Positions 1-11,285 of a stretch of 64,000 nucleotides of DNA are shown in pieces. This DNA comes from Muricoccus pecuniae (GTDB taxonomy: Bacteria; Pseudomonadota; Alphaproteobacteria; Acetobacterales; Acetobacteraceae), in NCBI RefSeq assembly GCF_014199205.1, contig NZ_JACIJD010000007.1, positions 162,731 through 226,730 of the forward strand, given 5' to 3'. A program made the translations under genes and the position numbers. Under the pieces are notes generated by a model. It saw only the letters and a program-made list of their open reading frames with translations. It was not told where the DNA came from and searched no databases. Position 1 is the first letter of the stretch. Each line of letters begins with the position of its first letter.

Positions 1-275
1 GCTTCATCTCCGAGGGGGCGATCCCCTATGTGGCGCGGGACCCGCTACGGGTGATCCCGACGATGATGATCGGCGGCGCGGTGACGGGGGCGCTCTCCAT
101 GCTCTTCGGCTGCACGCTGCGGGCGCCGCATGGGGGCCTCTTCGTGCTGCTGATCCCGGGCGCGGTCGGGAACGTGGCGATGTACCTCGCCGCCATCGCG
201 GCGGGGACGGTCGTGGCGGCGGTGCTGGTGGCCGTGGCGAAGCGGCCGGCCGTGGAGGTGGTAGGGGCGGCCTGA
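1..275 (+). CDS. fruA: PTS fructose transporter subunit IIC, C-terminal fragment
   Basis: This is the 3' end of a gene that begins before the window; the reading frame is open from base 3. The visible 90 residues include the motif [10 protein letters not shown] and a hydrophobic helix followed by a short Ala/Val-rich tail, which is the conserved end of the fructose-specific EIIC (or EIIBC) permease. The protein moves fructose across the inner membrane while phosphorylating it, using phosphate relayed from HPr or an FPr fusion. The EIIB domain and the other fru genes lie outside the window. The family call rests on a short but characteristic segment. Confidence 0.8.
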   Translation, partial: FISEGAIPYVARDPLRVIPTMMIGGAVTGALSMLFGCTLRAPHGGLFVLLIPGAVGNVAMYLAAIAAGTVVAAVLVAVAKRPAVEVVGAA

Positions 276-453
276 CCGCCACCCGCCGAAGGGCGGCGCG
301 CAGCCCTGGAGAGCCGATCGGGCGCATCAAGGACGGCCAGGCATCCTCGGTCCCGTGGCCGCCTCCCGATCCCGGCCTTCCCCGGCATTTCACCGTGCCG
401 GGGTGGCCGGGCGGTTCTGCCCAGCGCGAGTCCACCCGGCGCGACGGCGGGTG

Positions 454-1215
454 TCAGAGCCAGGCCTCTCCGTCCCAGTGATGCGCCATCCAGCGCGCGC
501 GCCCTTCCTCCACCACGATCCGGTTGTAGGCGTTGGACTCGCCCCTCAGCCGGGTGGAGGTGGCGGAGCCGGCCTGGAGGACGGTGAGCGCCTCGCCCTC
601 CTCGGCGCGGATGAGATGCGTGTTGTGGTAGCCGACATGGAGATGGCCCGAGAGCACGAGGCGGACGCCGCCGCGCGCGAGGTCGCGCAGCGCCCGCTCC
701 CCGCGCTTGACCGTGGGCGTGCCCGGTCCCTCGGGCGGCGCCAGGAAGGGATGGTGCGCGACCACGATGCGGAACCGTCCCTCCTCCAGGCGGCGCAGGC
801 GGCGCAGGAGGCGCAGCAGGCCGGCGCGGGGGATCTTCCCGTTCTCCCACTGCAGGTGCAGCCCGCCGCGGGACACGGTGTTGAGGCCGATCACCTGGAT
901 CTCCTCGTCCTCGAACATCGGCTCCGTCTCGTCGGCCACCATCCCGCGCCAGCGGCCGAAGGGATCGAGGAACCGCTCCCAGGGGTAGTAGGCGGTGATG
1001 TCGTGGTTGCCCGGCACGGCGAGCCAGGGAGAGGTCAGCCCGTTGAGGAAGTCGCGGGCGGCGCGGTACTCGTGGCGCCGCGCGCGCATGGTGAGGTCGC
1101 CGGAGACGACGACGAGATCGGCGGGATCCTCGTTCAGCCGGGCGAGCAGCGCATCGGTGGCGCGCTTGTCCACGCGGCAGAAATGCAGGTCCGAGATGTG
1201 GTCGATCCGCCTCAT
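454..1215 (-). CDS. Calcineurin-like metallophosphoesterase
   Basis: A 253-residue protein with the ordered metal-binding motifs of the calcineurin-like superfamily: DLHF near residue 10, GDL near residue 39, GNHD near residue 69 and GHLH in the C-terminal third. It should be a cytosolic binuclear-metal phosphodiesterase or phosphatase; CpdA-type cyclic nucleotide phosphodiesterases are the nearest well-known group, but the substrate cannot be read from sequence. Its start overlaps the stop of the upstream lipid-kinase gene by 4 bases (ATGA), so the two are translationally coupled and probably act together, perhaps in phospholipid turnover (inference). Confidence 0.88.
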   Translation of the reverse strand: MRRIDHISDLHFCRVDKRATDALLARLNEDPADLVVVSGDLTMRARRHEYRAARDFLNGLTSPWLAVPGNHDITAYYPWERFLDPFGRWRGMVADETEPMFEDEEIQVIGLNTVSRGGLHLQWENGKIPRAGLLRLLRRLRRLEEGRFRIVVAHHPFLAPPEGPGTPTVKRGERALRDLARGGVRLVLSGHLHVGYHNTHLIRAEEGEALTVLQAGSATSTRLRGESNAYNRIVVEEGRARWMAHHWDGEAWL

Positions 1216-2258
1216 CCCCGCCCCGCCACCGACGCGCCGCCGGCCGCCTGTGTTCCCGCCGTGGCGAGGGCCGGGGAGGGGGTGGCCGTCTCGGGCCGCC
1301 CCTCCTCCTCGGCGATGGCCGCCTCCCCGGGGGGAGCGAGAACCATGAGGGCGCGCGGGCGAAGGCTGTAGCGCAGGGGCGTCCGCAGCACCGCCGCCTC
1401 GCCGTCATTCATCGTCAGCATGCTGTGCCGGCGGGAGTAGATGGTGAAGGCGGGGGAGGAGAGGATGGCGATGTCCCCCAATTGCCGCCACCGCCCGAGC
1501 GCCATCGCGATCAGCATCTTCGCGGCCCAGCCGAGGGAGAAGCTGCGGGTCACGTAGAGGTAGAGCGCACCGCCATCGAGGCGGGGGCGGTGGAACATCA
1601 CGCCCGTTCCCTCCTCATAGCCGTTGTTCACGACCGACATGGCGCGCGTCCACACCCGCCAGGGCCTGTTCCAGCCCGGCGCGTTGACCATCAGCCGGCG
1701 CGGGCGCTGCCGGAGTAGGGCGCGGATGGCCGCGAGCACGACGCGGACGGTGGCGTAGAAGCCCCCCCTGCGCCGGAAGCGCTGGCGCGCGCGGCCGACA
1801 TTGTTGGTGATGCCGATCACCGACTGGCAGAGGAAGACCTCGCCATTCACCTCGCCCACATCGATGGCGCGCGGCGAGGAGCGGCCGAGGATCTCGGCGG
1901 CCTCCAGCGGGTCGAGAGGGATGCCGAGGTCGCGGGCGAGGAGGTTCAGCGTCCCCAGCGGCAGGATGCCGAGGACGCGGTCCGTTCCCGCCAGCCGGGC
2001 GCCGATGCTGCGGATGGAGCCGTCCCCGCCGCCGATGATGACGATCGGGGCATCGGTCGCGATCGCGGCCTCCACCCGGCCGCCCATGTCGGCGGCCGCG
2101 TCCTCCCCGATGACGGTGAGGTCGAAGCCCGCACGGCGCAGCGCCTCCTCGATCAGCTCCGGCAGCTCGGGCCGCCCGGCCAGCGTGCCGGCGCGGTTGT
2201 TCAGGACCAGTGCGGCCCGCCTCATGCCCTGCCGATCATCCGCGTTCCGGTCCGTCAT
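1212..2258 (-). CDS. Diacylglycerol kinase family protein (lipid kinase, YegS/DagK-like)
   Basis: A 348-residue protein with the DAGK catalytic fold: nucleotide-binding GGGDGS about 90 residues in, then LPLGTLN, followed by the beta-rich C-terminal domain with NDGE. Proteins of this family use ATP to phosphorylate diacylglycerol, sphingoid bases or related lipids at the inner face of the membrane. An alternative start at base 2225 (MRRAALVL) would remove 11 residues and places the first strand at the usual position. It is the first gene of a two-gene operon with the metallophosphoesterase. Lipid substrate unknown. Confidence 0.88.
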   Translation of the reverse strand: MTDRNADDRQGMRRAALVLNNRAGTLAGRPELPELIEEALRRAGFDLTVIGEDAAADMGGRVEAAIATDAPIVIIGGGDGSIRSIGARLAGTDRVLGILPLGTLNLLARDLGIPLDPLEAAEILGRSSPRAIDVGEVNGEVFLCQSVIGITNNVGRARQRFRRRGGFYATVRVVLAAIRALLRQRPRRLMVNAPGWNRPWRVWTRAMSVVNNGYEEGTGVMFHRPRLDGGALYLYVTRSFSLGWAAKMLIAMALGRWRQLGDIAILSSPAFTIYSRRHSMLTMNDGEAAVLRTPLRYSLRPRALMVLAPPGEAAIAEEEGRPETATPSPALATAGTQAAGGASVAGRG

Positions 2259-2304
2259 TGCGCCGGGCGAACGCGGCGGCGCACAGGGGGGTTGCCGCCC
2301 GGAC

Positions 2305-2338
2305 GGAAAAGGGGCGCGGGCCCCTCGGCCCGCGCCCC
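2305..2338 (-). terminator. Rho-independent terminator of acnA
   Basis: A perfect 12-bp GC-rich stem (bases 2311-2322 with 2327-2338, loop of 4) lies 30 bases past the acnA stop. Read on the minus strand, the stem is followed by four T. It separates acnA from the kinase gene downstream. Confidence 0.8.
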
Positions 2339-2367
2339 CTTCCGATCACTGCCCTGCGGCGCGCGGA

Positions 2368-5082
<2,715 letters not shown>

Positions 5083-5177
5083 TTCCCCGTGCGTGCTTGA
5101 ATTTCAGGCCAGCTTGAAGCATGGCGGTGCTTCCCGGTCCAGGGGCCGGGCTCTTCTCGCAGGGGATATTGGAAGCC

Positions 5178-5768
5178 GTGCTGGCGACGGAAGGCCTGGC
5201 GATCCGGCGCGGCGGGCGGGTTGTTTTCTCCGGTCTTTCGTTGCGCGCCCGGCCCGGAGAGGCGCTGCTCCTCCTCGGCCCGAACGGGGCGGGCAAGTCC
5301 ACCCTGCTCCGCGCCCTCGCGGGCCTGCTGCGCCCGGCCGCGGGGCGCGTGCTCTGGGAAGGGGAGGACGTGGCAGACGACTCGGCCGCGCACGGCACCC
5401 GCACCCGCTATCTCGGCCACCAGGACGCCATCAAGCCGGCCCTGACCCCGCGCGAGGACCTCGCCTTCTGGGCGCGGCTGCGCGGTGGCGAGCCCGAGGC
5501 GGCGCTGGCCGCGCTCGGCCTCTCGGCGCTGGCGGGGCTGCCCTGCCGCAGCCTCTCGGCCGGGCAGAGGCGGCGCTTGGCGCTGGCGCGGCTCGCCCTG
5601 GGGGATGCCCCGCTCTGGCTGCTGGACGAGCCCACCCTGGGGCTCGACACCGCCTCCGTGGCCCGGCTCGGCGCGCTTCTGGCGGCTCACCGGGCGCGGG
5701 GCGGGATCGTGCTGGCCGCCACCCACCTGCCGCTGCCCCTGCCGGACGCGCGGGAGGTAGCGCTGTGA
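5178..5768 (+). CDS. ccmA: Heme exporter ATP-binding protein CcmA
   Basis: ATPase subunit of the CcmABCDE system I cytochrome c maturation machinery; CcmAB with CcmC and CcmD releases holo-CcmE in the inner membrane. The ABC motifs are complete: Walker A GPNGAGKST, signature LSAGQRRRLALARL and Walker B LWLLDEPTLGLD. The GTG at 5178 gives 196 residues, near family length; an ATG at 5121 would add 19 residues with little conserved character. The stop overlaps the ccmB start (GTGA). Only ccmA and ccmB are here; ccmC-I are not adjacent. Confidence 0.92.
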   Translation: MLATEGLAIRRGGRVVFSGLSLRARPGEALLLLGPNGAGKSTLLRALAGLLRPAAGRVLWEGEDVADDSAAHGTRTRYLGHQDAIKPALTPREDLAFWARLRGGEPEAALAALGLSALAGLPCRSLSAGQRRRLALARLALGDAPLWLLDEPTLGLDTASVARLGALLAAHRARGGIVLAATHLPLPLPDAREVAL

Positions 5769-6415
5769 TCGCCGTCTTCCTCCGGGAGCTGCGCCTCGCG
5801 CTCCGCCACCCCGCCGAGGCGCTGGCGGCGGTGCTGTTCTTCGTCATCGTCTGCGCGCTCTTCCCCTTCGGCGTCGGCCCGTCCCCCGACGCGCTCGCGC
5901 GGCTCGCCCCCGGCGCTCTGGTGACGGCGGCGCTGCTGGCGGCGCTGCTGCCGCTGGACCGCCTCTTCGCGGCCGAGGCGGAGGACGGCTCGCTCGATCT
6001 GCTGCTGACGGCGGGGCTCCCCCCGGCGGGGCTTGCGGCGGCCAAGGCGGCGGCGCACTGGGCGGTGACGGGGTTGCCGCTGCTGCTGGCCGCGCCGGTC
6101 TCGGCCGCGCTGCTGGCCCTGCCGACCGATGCCTGGGGGGTGGCGATCCTCGCCCTCGGCCTCTCCTCCCTCATCCTCTCGCTCCTCGGCACGCTCGGCG
6201 CGGCGCTGACGCTCGGCGCGCGGCGGGGCGGGGTGCTGCTGCCGCTGCTCGTGCTGCCGCTCGCGGTGCCCGTGGTGATCTTCGCCGCCGGCGCGATCGA
6301 GGCGGCCGCGGGGGGAGCCGAGGCGCGGCCCTTCCTCCTCCTGCTCGGCGCCTTCCTCGCGGGGGCGTTGCCGCTCGCGCCGCTTGCGGCGGGGGCCGCT
6401 CTGCGGGAGGGTTGA
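5765..6415 (+). CDS. ccmB: Heme exporter protein CcmB
   Basis: A 216-residue membrane protein with about six hydrophobic helices, starting at a GTG that overlaps the ccmA stop. The N-terminal FLRELRLALRHPAEAL followed by PFGVGP, and a long Leu/Ala/Gly-rich core, match CcmB, the permease partner of CcmA in cytochrome c maturation. The cbb3 oxidase cluster further along encodes c-type subunits CcoO and CcoP, which would need this machinery. The gene normally next in line, ccmC, is absent here and an unrelated small gene follows. Confidence 0.9.
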   Translation: MIAVFLRELRLALRHPAEALAAVLFFVIVCALFPFGVGPSPDALARLAPGALVTAALLAALLPLDRLFAAEAEDGSLDLLLTAGLPPAGLAAAKAAAHWAVTGLPLLLAAPVSAALLALPTDAWGVAILALGLSSLILSLLGTLGAALTLGARRGGVLLPLLVLPLAVPVVIFAAGAIEAAAGGAEARPFLLLLGAFLAGALPLAPLAAGAALREG

Positions 6416-6445
6416 AGCGAAACGGGTCCGGCGTTCAATAAGACC

Positions 6446-6877
6446 ATGGCCTTCAAGGGAAAGCCGCCCGGCACCGGCTCGGGCGAGATGTCGCGGCGGA
6501 CGGTGGCGCTCCGCCCCTCCATCGCGCTGCCGCCGCGGCAGCGCGACGAGGCGCGGCGCCTGCGCCGCATGGGGCACGAGCCCGCCCAGATCGCGGAGGC
6601 GATCGGCGCCCCGCTGGAGGAGGTGGAGAAGGCGCTCGTCCAGATGCGGATGCCGCGCCCGGAAACCACGCGCGGCACGCTGAACGTGACGCTCGCCGCC
6701 CACGCGCTGGTGATGAAGGAGCGCAAGGGGAGCGAGCCGCTCTGGCAGACGATGGACCGGCTGCTCGACGAGCTGCTGCGCCACCGCTCATCCGAGGCCG
6801 CCCGCGCGCGGCGGCGGGCGGGCGAGGGCGGGGATCTGCCCCTCTTCCCCGAGGCCGCGGGAGGTCCCGAGGCCTGA
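6446..6877 (+). CDS. Hypothetical protein, helix-turn-helix-like core
   Basis: A 143-residue basic protein that I cannot assign. Residues 30-75 are helical and contain RRMGHEPAQIAEAIGAPLEEV, which has the spacing of a helix-turn-helix of the kind found in resolvases and sigma-like regulators. The C-terminus is an Arg-rich stretch ending in an acidic tail. Codon use matches the neighbours, and it fits snugly between ccmB and the exported lyase-like gene. No clear ribosome-binding site is visible before the ATG. A DNA-binding role is possible but unproven. Confidence 0.6.
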   Translation: MAFKGKPPGTGSGEMSRRTVALRPSIALPPRQRDEARRLRRMGHEPAQIAEAIGAPLEEVEKALVQMRMPRPETTRGTLNVTLAAHALVMKERKGSEPLWQTMDRLLDELLRHRSSEAARARRRAGEGGDLPLFPEAAGGPEA

Positions 6878-6908
6878 CGCGCCGGGCCGCGCGGTGCAGG
6901 ATGGCGGG

Positions 6909-8369
6909 ATGCTGCCCCGTACCCGCCTCGCCGCGCTGCTCCTCCTCTCCCTGACGCTGATCCCCCCGGCACCGGTCGGCGCGCAATCGACTCCCGCGAG
7001 GCCGGGCGTGCAGGCCTCCCCGCGCGCCGGAGCCGCTGCCCGCCCGCCGGCCAAGCGGGAGGCGCGACCGGTCGGGGGCGCCGCGGCACGCCCGGCGGCG
7101 AGGGCCGGGGAGCGGCGTCAGGTGGCGCCCCGCCCGGAGGCCGCGCGCTCCAAGGCCAGAGCCGCCACCCCGGCCACCCCATCGCGCCCGGCCGCTGCCC
7201 GCGCAGCGTCCCCCGCGGGCGGCGAGCGCCCGACGCCCCCGCCGGCCGCGGCGGCGGTGCCCGGTGCACTCATCCCCGGTGCCCTTGCCGGGGCCGCGGC
7301 CTCCGCCATCGCGCCCACATCCCCGGCCATGGCGGAAACCGCAGCCCTCGCCGGCCCCTTCCTCCCGGCGCCATCGCCCTCGGGGGAGGCCGCGCCCTGC
7401 GAGCCTCGCCCAGCGCCCGTGCGGAGCCTGGAGGGCTTCGGCTACTTCCTCGACCCCGCCTTCTCCCGCCCGGATCCGAGGCGCCTCGCCATGGACGAGG
7501 CGGCGGCCCGGCCGCTGCGGGACTGGCTGGCGCTGGTGCAGCGCGCCCTGGCCCGGCACCGCCGCGGCGAGGCCGGGGCGGCGGCCTGCGCGCTGGAGGC
7601 GATGGACCACTGGGCCCGGAACGGCGCGCTGCTCGGCGCCTTCAACCTCCAGGGCGACTACCACCGCGGCTGGACCCTGGCGGGGGCGGCCCTGAGCTTC
7701 CTCGCGATCCGGGAGGCGCCGGGGCTGGAGCCGGCGCGAGTCACCCGCACCGGGCGCTGGCTGGCCGCGGTGGCACGGGAGGTGCGGCCCCGGCACGACC
7801 GCCGCTCCGAGGCGCTGATCAGCGATGTCCGCAACAACCAGGCGGCCTGGGCCGGGCTGGCCCTCGCGGCCTCCGGCATCGCCGCGGGGGACCGCGCGCT
7901 GCTCGACTGGGGGATGGAGCGCCTGCGCGGGCAGCTCGCCCAGGTGGACGAGCGCGGGGCCCTGCCGCAGGAGCTGCGGCGCGGCGCGATGGCGCTGCAC
8001 TACCACCTCTTCGCGCTGGACGCCGTGGCGGCGCTGGAGAGGCTGGCCGCGGCGAACGGCGCGGCGCTCACCGAGGCGGAGCGGGACGCCTTCCGCCGCC
8101 TCAGGGACTTCTGCCTCGCCGCCGCGCGCGATCCCGTGCGGATGGAGGCCGCCGCCGGGGTGGCGCAGGCCGATCCCTTCCTGCCCGAGGGCGCCTCGCC
8201 ACTCTCCCGCGCCCCGGGGCTTGAGATCGCGGCCGCCGCCCAGCCCGCGCCGGAGCTGGATGAGGCCCTGGCTCCCTTCCGCCCCTACACCTCCCCCTGG
8301 CTGGGCGGGGAGGTGACGGGGTGGTGGAGGCCGGGGGCGCCTACTCCTCCCGCGGCGGCCGGGCCATGA
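6909..8369 (+). CDS. Exported alginate-lyase-domain-like protein with Pro/Ala-rich linker
   Basis: A 486-residue secreted or periplasmic protein. The ATG at 6909, after GGCGGG, gives a clean signal peptide cleaved near PVGAQ; a GTG at 6894 would add 5 residues. Residues 25-155 form a low-complexity Ala/Pro/Arg linker. From residue 170 the all-alpha domain contains WARNGALLGAFN, SDVRNNQAAWAG and LHYHLFALD. The helical layout and paired Asn/His positions recall the alginate lyase (PF05426) alpha/alpha-toroid. The likely role is cleavage of uronic-acid polysaccharide, possibly the cell's own EPS (inference). Its 3' end overlaps the convergent gpsA by 29 bases. Confidence 0.72.
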   Translation: MLPRTRLAALLLLSLTLIPPAPVGAQSTPARPGVQASPRAGAAARPPAKREARPVGGAAARPAARAGERRQVAPRPEAARSKARAATPATPSRPAAARAASPAGGERPTPPPAAAAVPGALIPGALAGAAASAIAPTSPAMAETAALAGPFLPAPSPSGEAAPCEPRPAPVRSLEGFGYFLDPAFSRPDPRRLAMDEAAARPLRDWLALVQRALARHRRGEAGAAACALEAMDHWARNGALLGAFNLQGDYHRGWTLAGAALSFLAIREAPGLEPARVTRTGRWLAAVAREVRPRHDRRSEALISDVRNNQAAWAGLALAASGIAAGDRALLDWGMERLRGQLAQVDERGALPQELRRGAMALHYHLFALDAVAALERLAAANGAALTEAERDAFRRLRDFCLAAARDPVRMEAAAGVAQADPFLPEGASPLSRAPGLEIAAAAQPAPELDEALAPFRPYTSPWLGGEVTGWWRPGAPTPPAAAGP

Positions 8370-9315
8370 GCTGCCCGACGGCCTCCCGTACGGAGAGGGA
8401 GCTGTCCAGCACGGCGGCAACGGCGGCGCAGACCGGCATCTCCACCCCCGCCCGAGCGGCGCGGGCGAGAAGGGCAGGGGCGGTCGCCGCCCCCTCGGTG
8501 ACGGAGCTGCGGGAGGCCAGGACATCCGCCGCCCGCTCCCCCCGCCCGATGGCGAGGCCGAGGGAGAAGTTGCGGCTCGCCGCCCCGGCGCAGGTGAGCA
8601 TCAGGTCGCCCAGCCCGGAGAGCCCGGCCACCGTGTCCGCCCGCCCGCCGAGCGCGATGGCGAGGCGCGCGATCTCGGCCAGGGCACGAGTGACGATGGC
8701 GGCGCGGGCGTTCTCCCCCAAACCAGCGCCGATGGCCGCGCCCGCCGCGATGGCGGCGACGTTCTTCGCCGCCCCCGCCACCTCCACCCCCACCGGATCC
8801 ACCCCGGCATAGAGGCGGAAGCCGGGGGAGGCGAGGCGGGCCATCGCCGCCTCCCGCAGCCCCGCATCGGTGCTGGCGAGGACGGCGGCGGCGGGCAGGC
8901 CCTCGGCCACCTCATGCGCGAAGTTCGGGCCGGAAAGCAGGGCGGCGGGCGTGTCCGGCCGGGCCTCGGCCAGGATCTCCAGGGGGAAGCGCAACGTGCC
9001 GGCCTCCACCCCCTTGGCGACGAGGATCGCGGGCGGCAGCGCCGGCAGCCCCTCCAGCACGGCCGCGAGATACTGGGTCGGCACGGCGAGGACCGCGAGG
9101 CCGGCGCCCGACAGGGCGGCGCCCGCATCGGCGGTGACATGGAGTTCCGGCGGCAGGGGCGTGCCGGGCAGGTGCAGCGCGTTGCGGCGCGCGGCTGCCA
9201 TGGCCTCCGCCCGTCCGGGGTCCCGCGCCCAGAGGCACGCCTCTCCCCCCGCGCGCAGCGCCTGGAGGGCGAGCGCCGTGCCCCAGGCGCCGGCGCCGAT
9301 CACCGCGACCTTCAT
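8341..9315 (-). CDS. gpsA: Glycerol-3-phosphate dehydrogenase [NAD(P)+]
   Basis: A 324-residue cytosolic enzyme reducing dihydroxyacetone phosphate to sn-glycerol 3-phosphate for phospholipid synthesis. It shows the N-terminal Rossmann motif GAGAWGTALA, the substrate-binding SGPNFAHEVAEG, the catalytic-lysine segment GAAKNVAAIAAGA and the C-terminal GLSGLGDLMLTC, all in the family order. Length is normal. It is the third gene of a tsaD-rlmJ-gpsA minus-strand group, 7 bases after rlmJ; tsaD and gpsA are often neighbours in alphaproteobacteria. Confidence 0.96.
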   Translation of the reverse strand: MKVAVIGAGAWGTALALQALRAGGEACLWARDPGRAEAMAAARRNALHLPGTPLPPELHVTADAGAALSGAGLAVLAVPTQYLAAVLEGLPALPPAILVAKGVEAGTLRFPLEILAEARPDTPAALLSGPNFAHEVAEGLPAAAVLASTDAGLREAAMARLASPGFRLYAGVDPVGVEVAGAAKNVAAIAAGAAIGAGLGENARAAIVTRALAEIARLAIALGGRADTVAGLSGLGDLMLTCAGAASRNFSLGLAIGRGERAADVLASRSSVTEGAATAPALLARAARAGVEMPVCAAVAAVLDSSLSVREAVGQLMARPPREE

Positions 9316-9322
9316 CGAGTCC

Positions 9323-10147
9323 TCATTCTGGCACGATCTCCGTCACCGCCCAGCCCGCGCCGCGCTCGCTGTCCGACAGGCGCGCCTCCAGGGCGGCGAG
9401 GATGGCGCGCGCCGTGTCGGCGAAGCCGAAGGGCGGGTTCACCACGGCGAGCCCGCTCCCGTTCAGCCGCGTGGGGTCCGTCGGCTCGCGCAACCACAGC
9501 TCGCAGGCGATCACGTCCCGTAGCCCGGAGGCGGCGAGAGCATCCTGGAAAGCGCGGACGGGGGCGCGGTGCTTGATCGGATACCAGGCGGCCTGGATCG
9601 CCGGGCGGAAGCGGCGGGAGAGGGCGGCCATGCCCCCGGCCAGCCGCTCGAACTCGCCCTCCGCCTCGAAGGGCGGGTCCATCAGCACGAGGCCGCGCCG
9701 CTCGGGGAAGGGGGTGAGGGCGGCCAGCGCCTCATAGGCGTCCCGCTTGTGGACGGAGACCTGGGCATCGCCCTTGAAGGCGGCGCGGAGGGTCGCGGCG
9801 TCCTCTGGATGCAGCTCGCACAGGGCGAGGTGGTCACCCGGACGAAGCATCGCGCGGATGAGGGCGGGGCTGCCGGGATAGGTGCCGCGCGGGAAGGAGC
9901 GGACGCGTTCCAGCCAGGGCAGGAGCGGCCCCTCCGCCACCCCCTCCAGCCGCCCGATGCCGTCCCGCCACTCCCCCGTGCGGCGGGCCTGCTCGGACTG
10001 CAGGTCGTAGAGGCCGATCCCGGCATGGGTGTCGAGGACGCGGAACGGGGTGGGCTTACGCAGCAGCGCGAGGACGAGGGCGTGCAGCAGCGCGTGCTTC
10101 GTGCAGTCCGCGAAGTTCGCGGCGTGGAAGGCGTGGCGATAGTTCAT
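9323..10147 (-). CDS. rlmJ: 23S rRNA (adenine(2030)-N(6))-methyltransferase RlmJ
   Basis: A 274-residue SAM-dependent methyltransferase. The family N-terminus MNYRHAFHAANFADCTKH is intact, followed by the SAM site VLDTHAGIGLYD and the N6-adenine catalytic motif DPPF in VLMDPPFEAEGEF. RlmJ methylates A2030 of 23S rRNA in Escherichia coli. Start ATG overlaps the tsaD stop by 4 bases, showing coupling. The start is fixed by the conserved N-terminus; the frame stays open upstream inside tsaD but that part is a shadow. Confidence 0.94.
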   Translation of the reverse strand: MNYRHAFHAANFADCTKHALLHALVLALLRKPTPFRVLDTHAGIGLYDLQSEQARRTGEWRDGIGRLEGVAEGPLLPWLERVRSFPRGTYPGSPALIRAMLRPGDHLALCELHPEDAATLRAAFKGDAQVSVHKRDAYEALAALTPFPERRGLVLMDPPFEAEGEFERLAGGMAALSRRFRPAIQAAWYPIKHRAPVRAFQDALAASGLRDVIACELWLREPTDPTRLNGSGLAVVNPPFGFADTARAILAALEARLSDSERGAGWAVTEIVPE

Positions 10148-11172
10148 GGGGCGGCGAGCTCGTCCAGCGGCCAGCGCGGGCGGGGGGCGTGGTCCCAGGG
10201 ATCGGTGAGGCCGGCGCGCAGCCGCTCGATCCCCGCCCAGGCGACCATCACGGCATTGTCGGTGCAGAGGCGAACGGGCGGCGCCACCAGGGGCAGGCCG
10301 GCCCCCGCCGCCACGCAGGCGAGCGCCTCCCGCACCGCCGAGTTGGCCGCCACCCCGCCCGAGACGACGAGCGCCGTGGCCCCCGGCGCCATGGCGAGGG
10401 CGTGGCGCGCCCGGTCCGCCACCACGGCGGCGACCGAGGCTTGGAAGGCGGCGGCGATGTCGGCCGGCGCGGCAGTGCCCTTCGCCACGGCCTGGGCCAC
10501 GGCGGTCTTCAGCCCGGAGAAGGAAAAGTCGCAGCCCTGCCGGCCGAGGAGCGGGCGGGGGAGAGGCACGCGCGAGGCATCGCCCTCCTTCGCCAGCCGC
10601 TCCAGATGCGGGCCGCCCGGCCAGGGGAGGCCGAGGAGCTTGGCCGCCTTGTCGAAGGCCTCGCCTACCGCGTCGTCCAGCGTGGTGCCGAGGCGGCGGT
10701 AGCGCCCGAGCCCTTCCACCGCCACGCACTGGCAGTGCCCGCCGGAGAGGAGCAGGAGAAGATAGGGGAAGGCCGCCCCGCCCGGCAGCAACCCGGGCAG
10801 GCGCGGGGTGAGGGCATGGGCCTCCAGGTGGTTCACCGCGACGAAGGGGAGGCCGTTGGCCATGGCGATGCCCTTGCCATAGCTCGCCCCGACGATGAGC
10901 CCGCCGATCAGCCCGGGGCCGGAGGTGGCGGCCACGCCGCCGAGATCGCGCGGGAGAAGGCCCGCCCGCCCCATTACCCCCGCCACCAGACCCGGCAGGT
11001 GGAGGAGGTGCGCGCGCGCCGCCAGCTCCGGCACCACCCCGCCGAAGCGGGCGTGGTCCTCGGTCTGGCTGAACACGGCCTCGGCCAGGACCGCCCCATC
11101 CGGGGCCAGCACGGCGGCCGCCGTCTCGTCGCAGCTGCTCTCGATTCCGAGCACCGGCCCGCGCGGGTCCAT
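10144..11172 (-). CDS. tsaD: tRNA N6-adenosine threonylcarbamoyltransferase TsaD
   Basis: Catalytic subunit that transfers the threonylcarbamoyl group to A37 of ANN-decoding tRNAs, working with TsaB, TsaC and TsaE. The GIESSCDETAAAV N-terminus, the metal-binding NHLEAHA (HxxxH), the LLLLSGGHCQ loop and the C-terminal TDNAVMVAW are all present; 342 residues. The ATG at 11172 is preferred over one at 11187 because GGCGGAG sits just before it and family members begin 5-10 residues before GIESS. It is divergent from hemC, a common alphaproteobacterial arrangement. Confidence 0.96.
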   Translation of the reverse strand: MDPRGPVLGIESSCDETAAAVLAPDGAVLAEAVFSQTEDHARFGGVVPELAARAHLLHLPGLVAGVMGRAGLLPRDLGGVAATSGPGLIGGLIVGASYGKGIAMANGLPFVAVNHLEAHALTPRLPGLLPGGAAFPYLLLLLSGGHCQCVAVEGLGRYRRLGTTLDDAVGEAFDKAAKLLGLPWPGGPHLERLAKEGDASRVPLPRPLLGRQGCDFSFSGLKTAVAQAVAKGTAAPADIAAAFQASVAAVVADRARHALAMAPGATALVVSGGVAANSAVREALACVAAGAGLPLVAPPVRLCTDNAVMVAWAGIERLRAGLTDPWDHAPRPRWPLDELAAP

Positions 11173-11285
11173 ATCTCCGCCTTTCACGATTCGCGGCCTG
11201 GTTCTAAGACGCCGCCATGCTGTCTGCCCATCCCGCCCCTCCGGGCGCCAGGCCCTCTGCGGGAACCCCGCGCGTGCGGCCCCAT

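Noticed and set aside
5431..7269. A 612-codon frame on the minus strand spanning ccmAB and the small gene.
   Set aside because: It is Arg/Pro-rich shadow sequence with no recognisable motif; both ccm genes are intact on the other strand.
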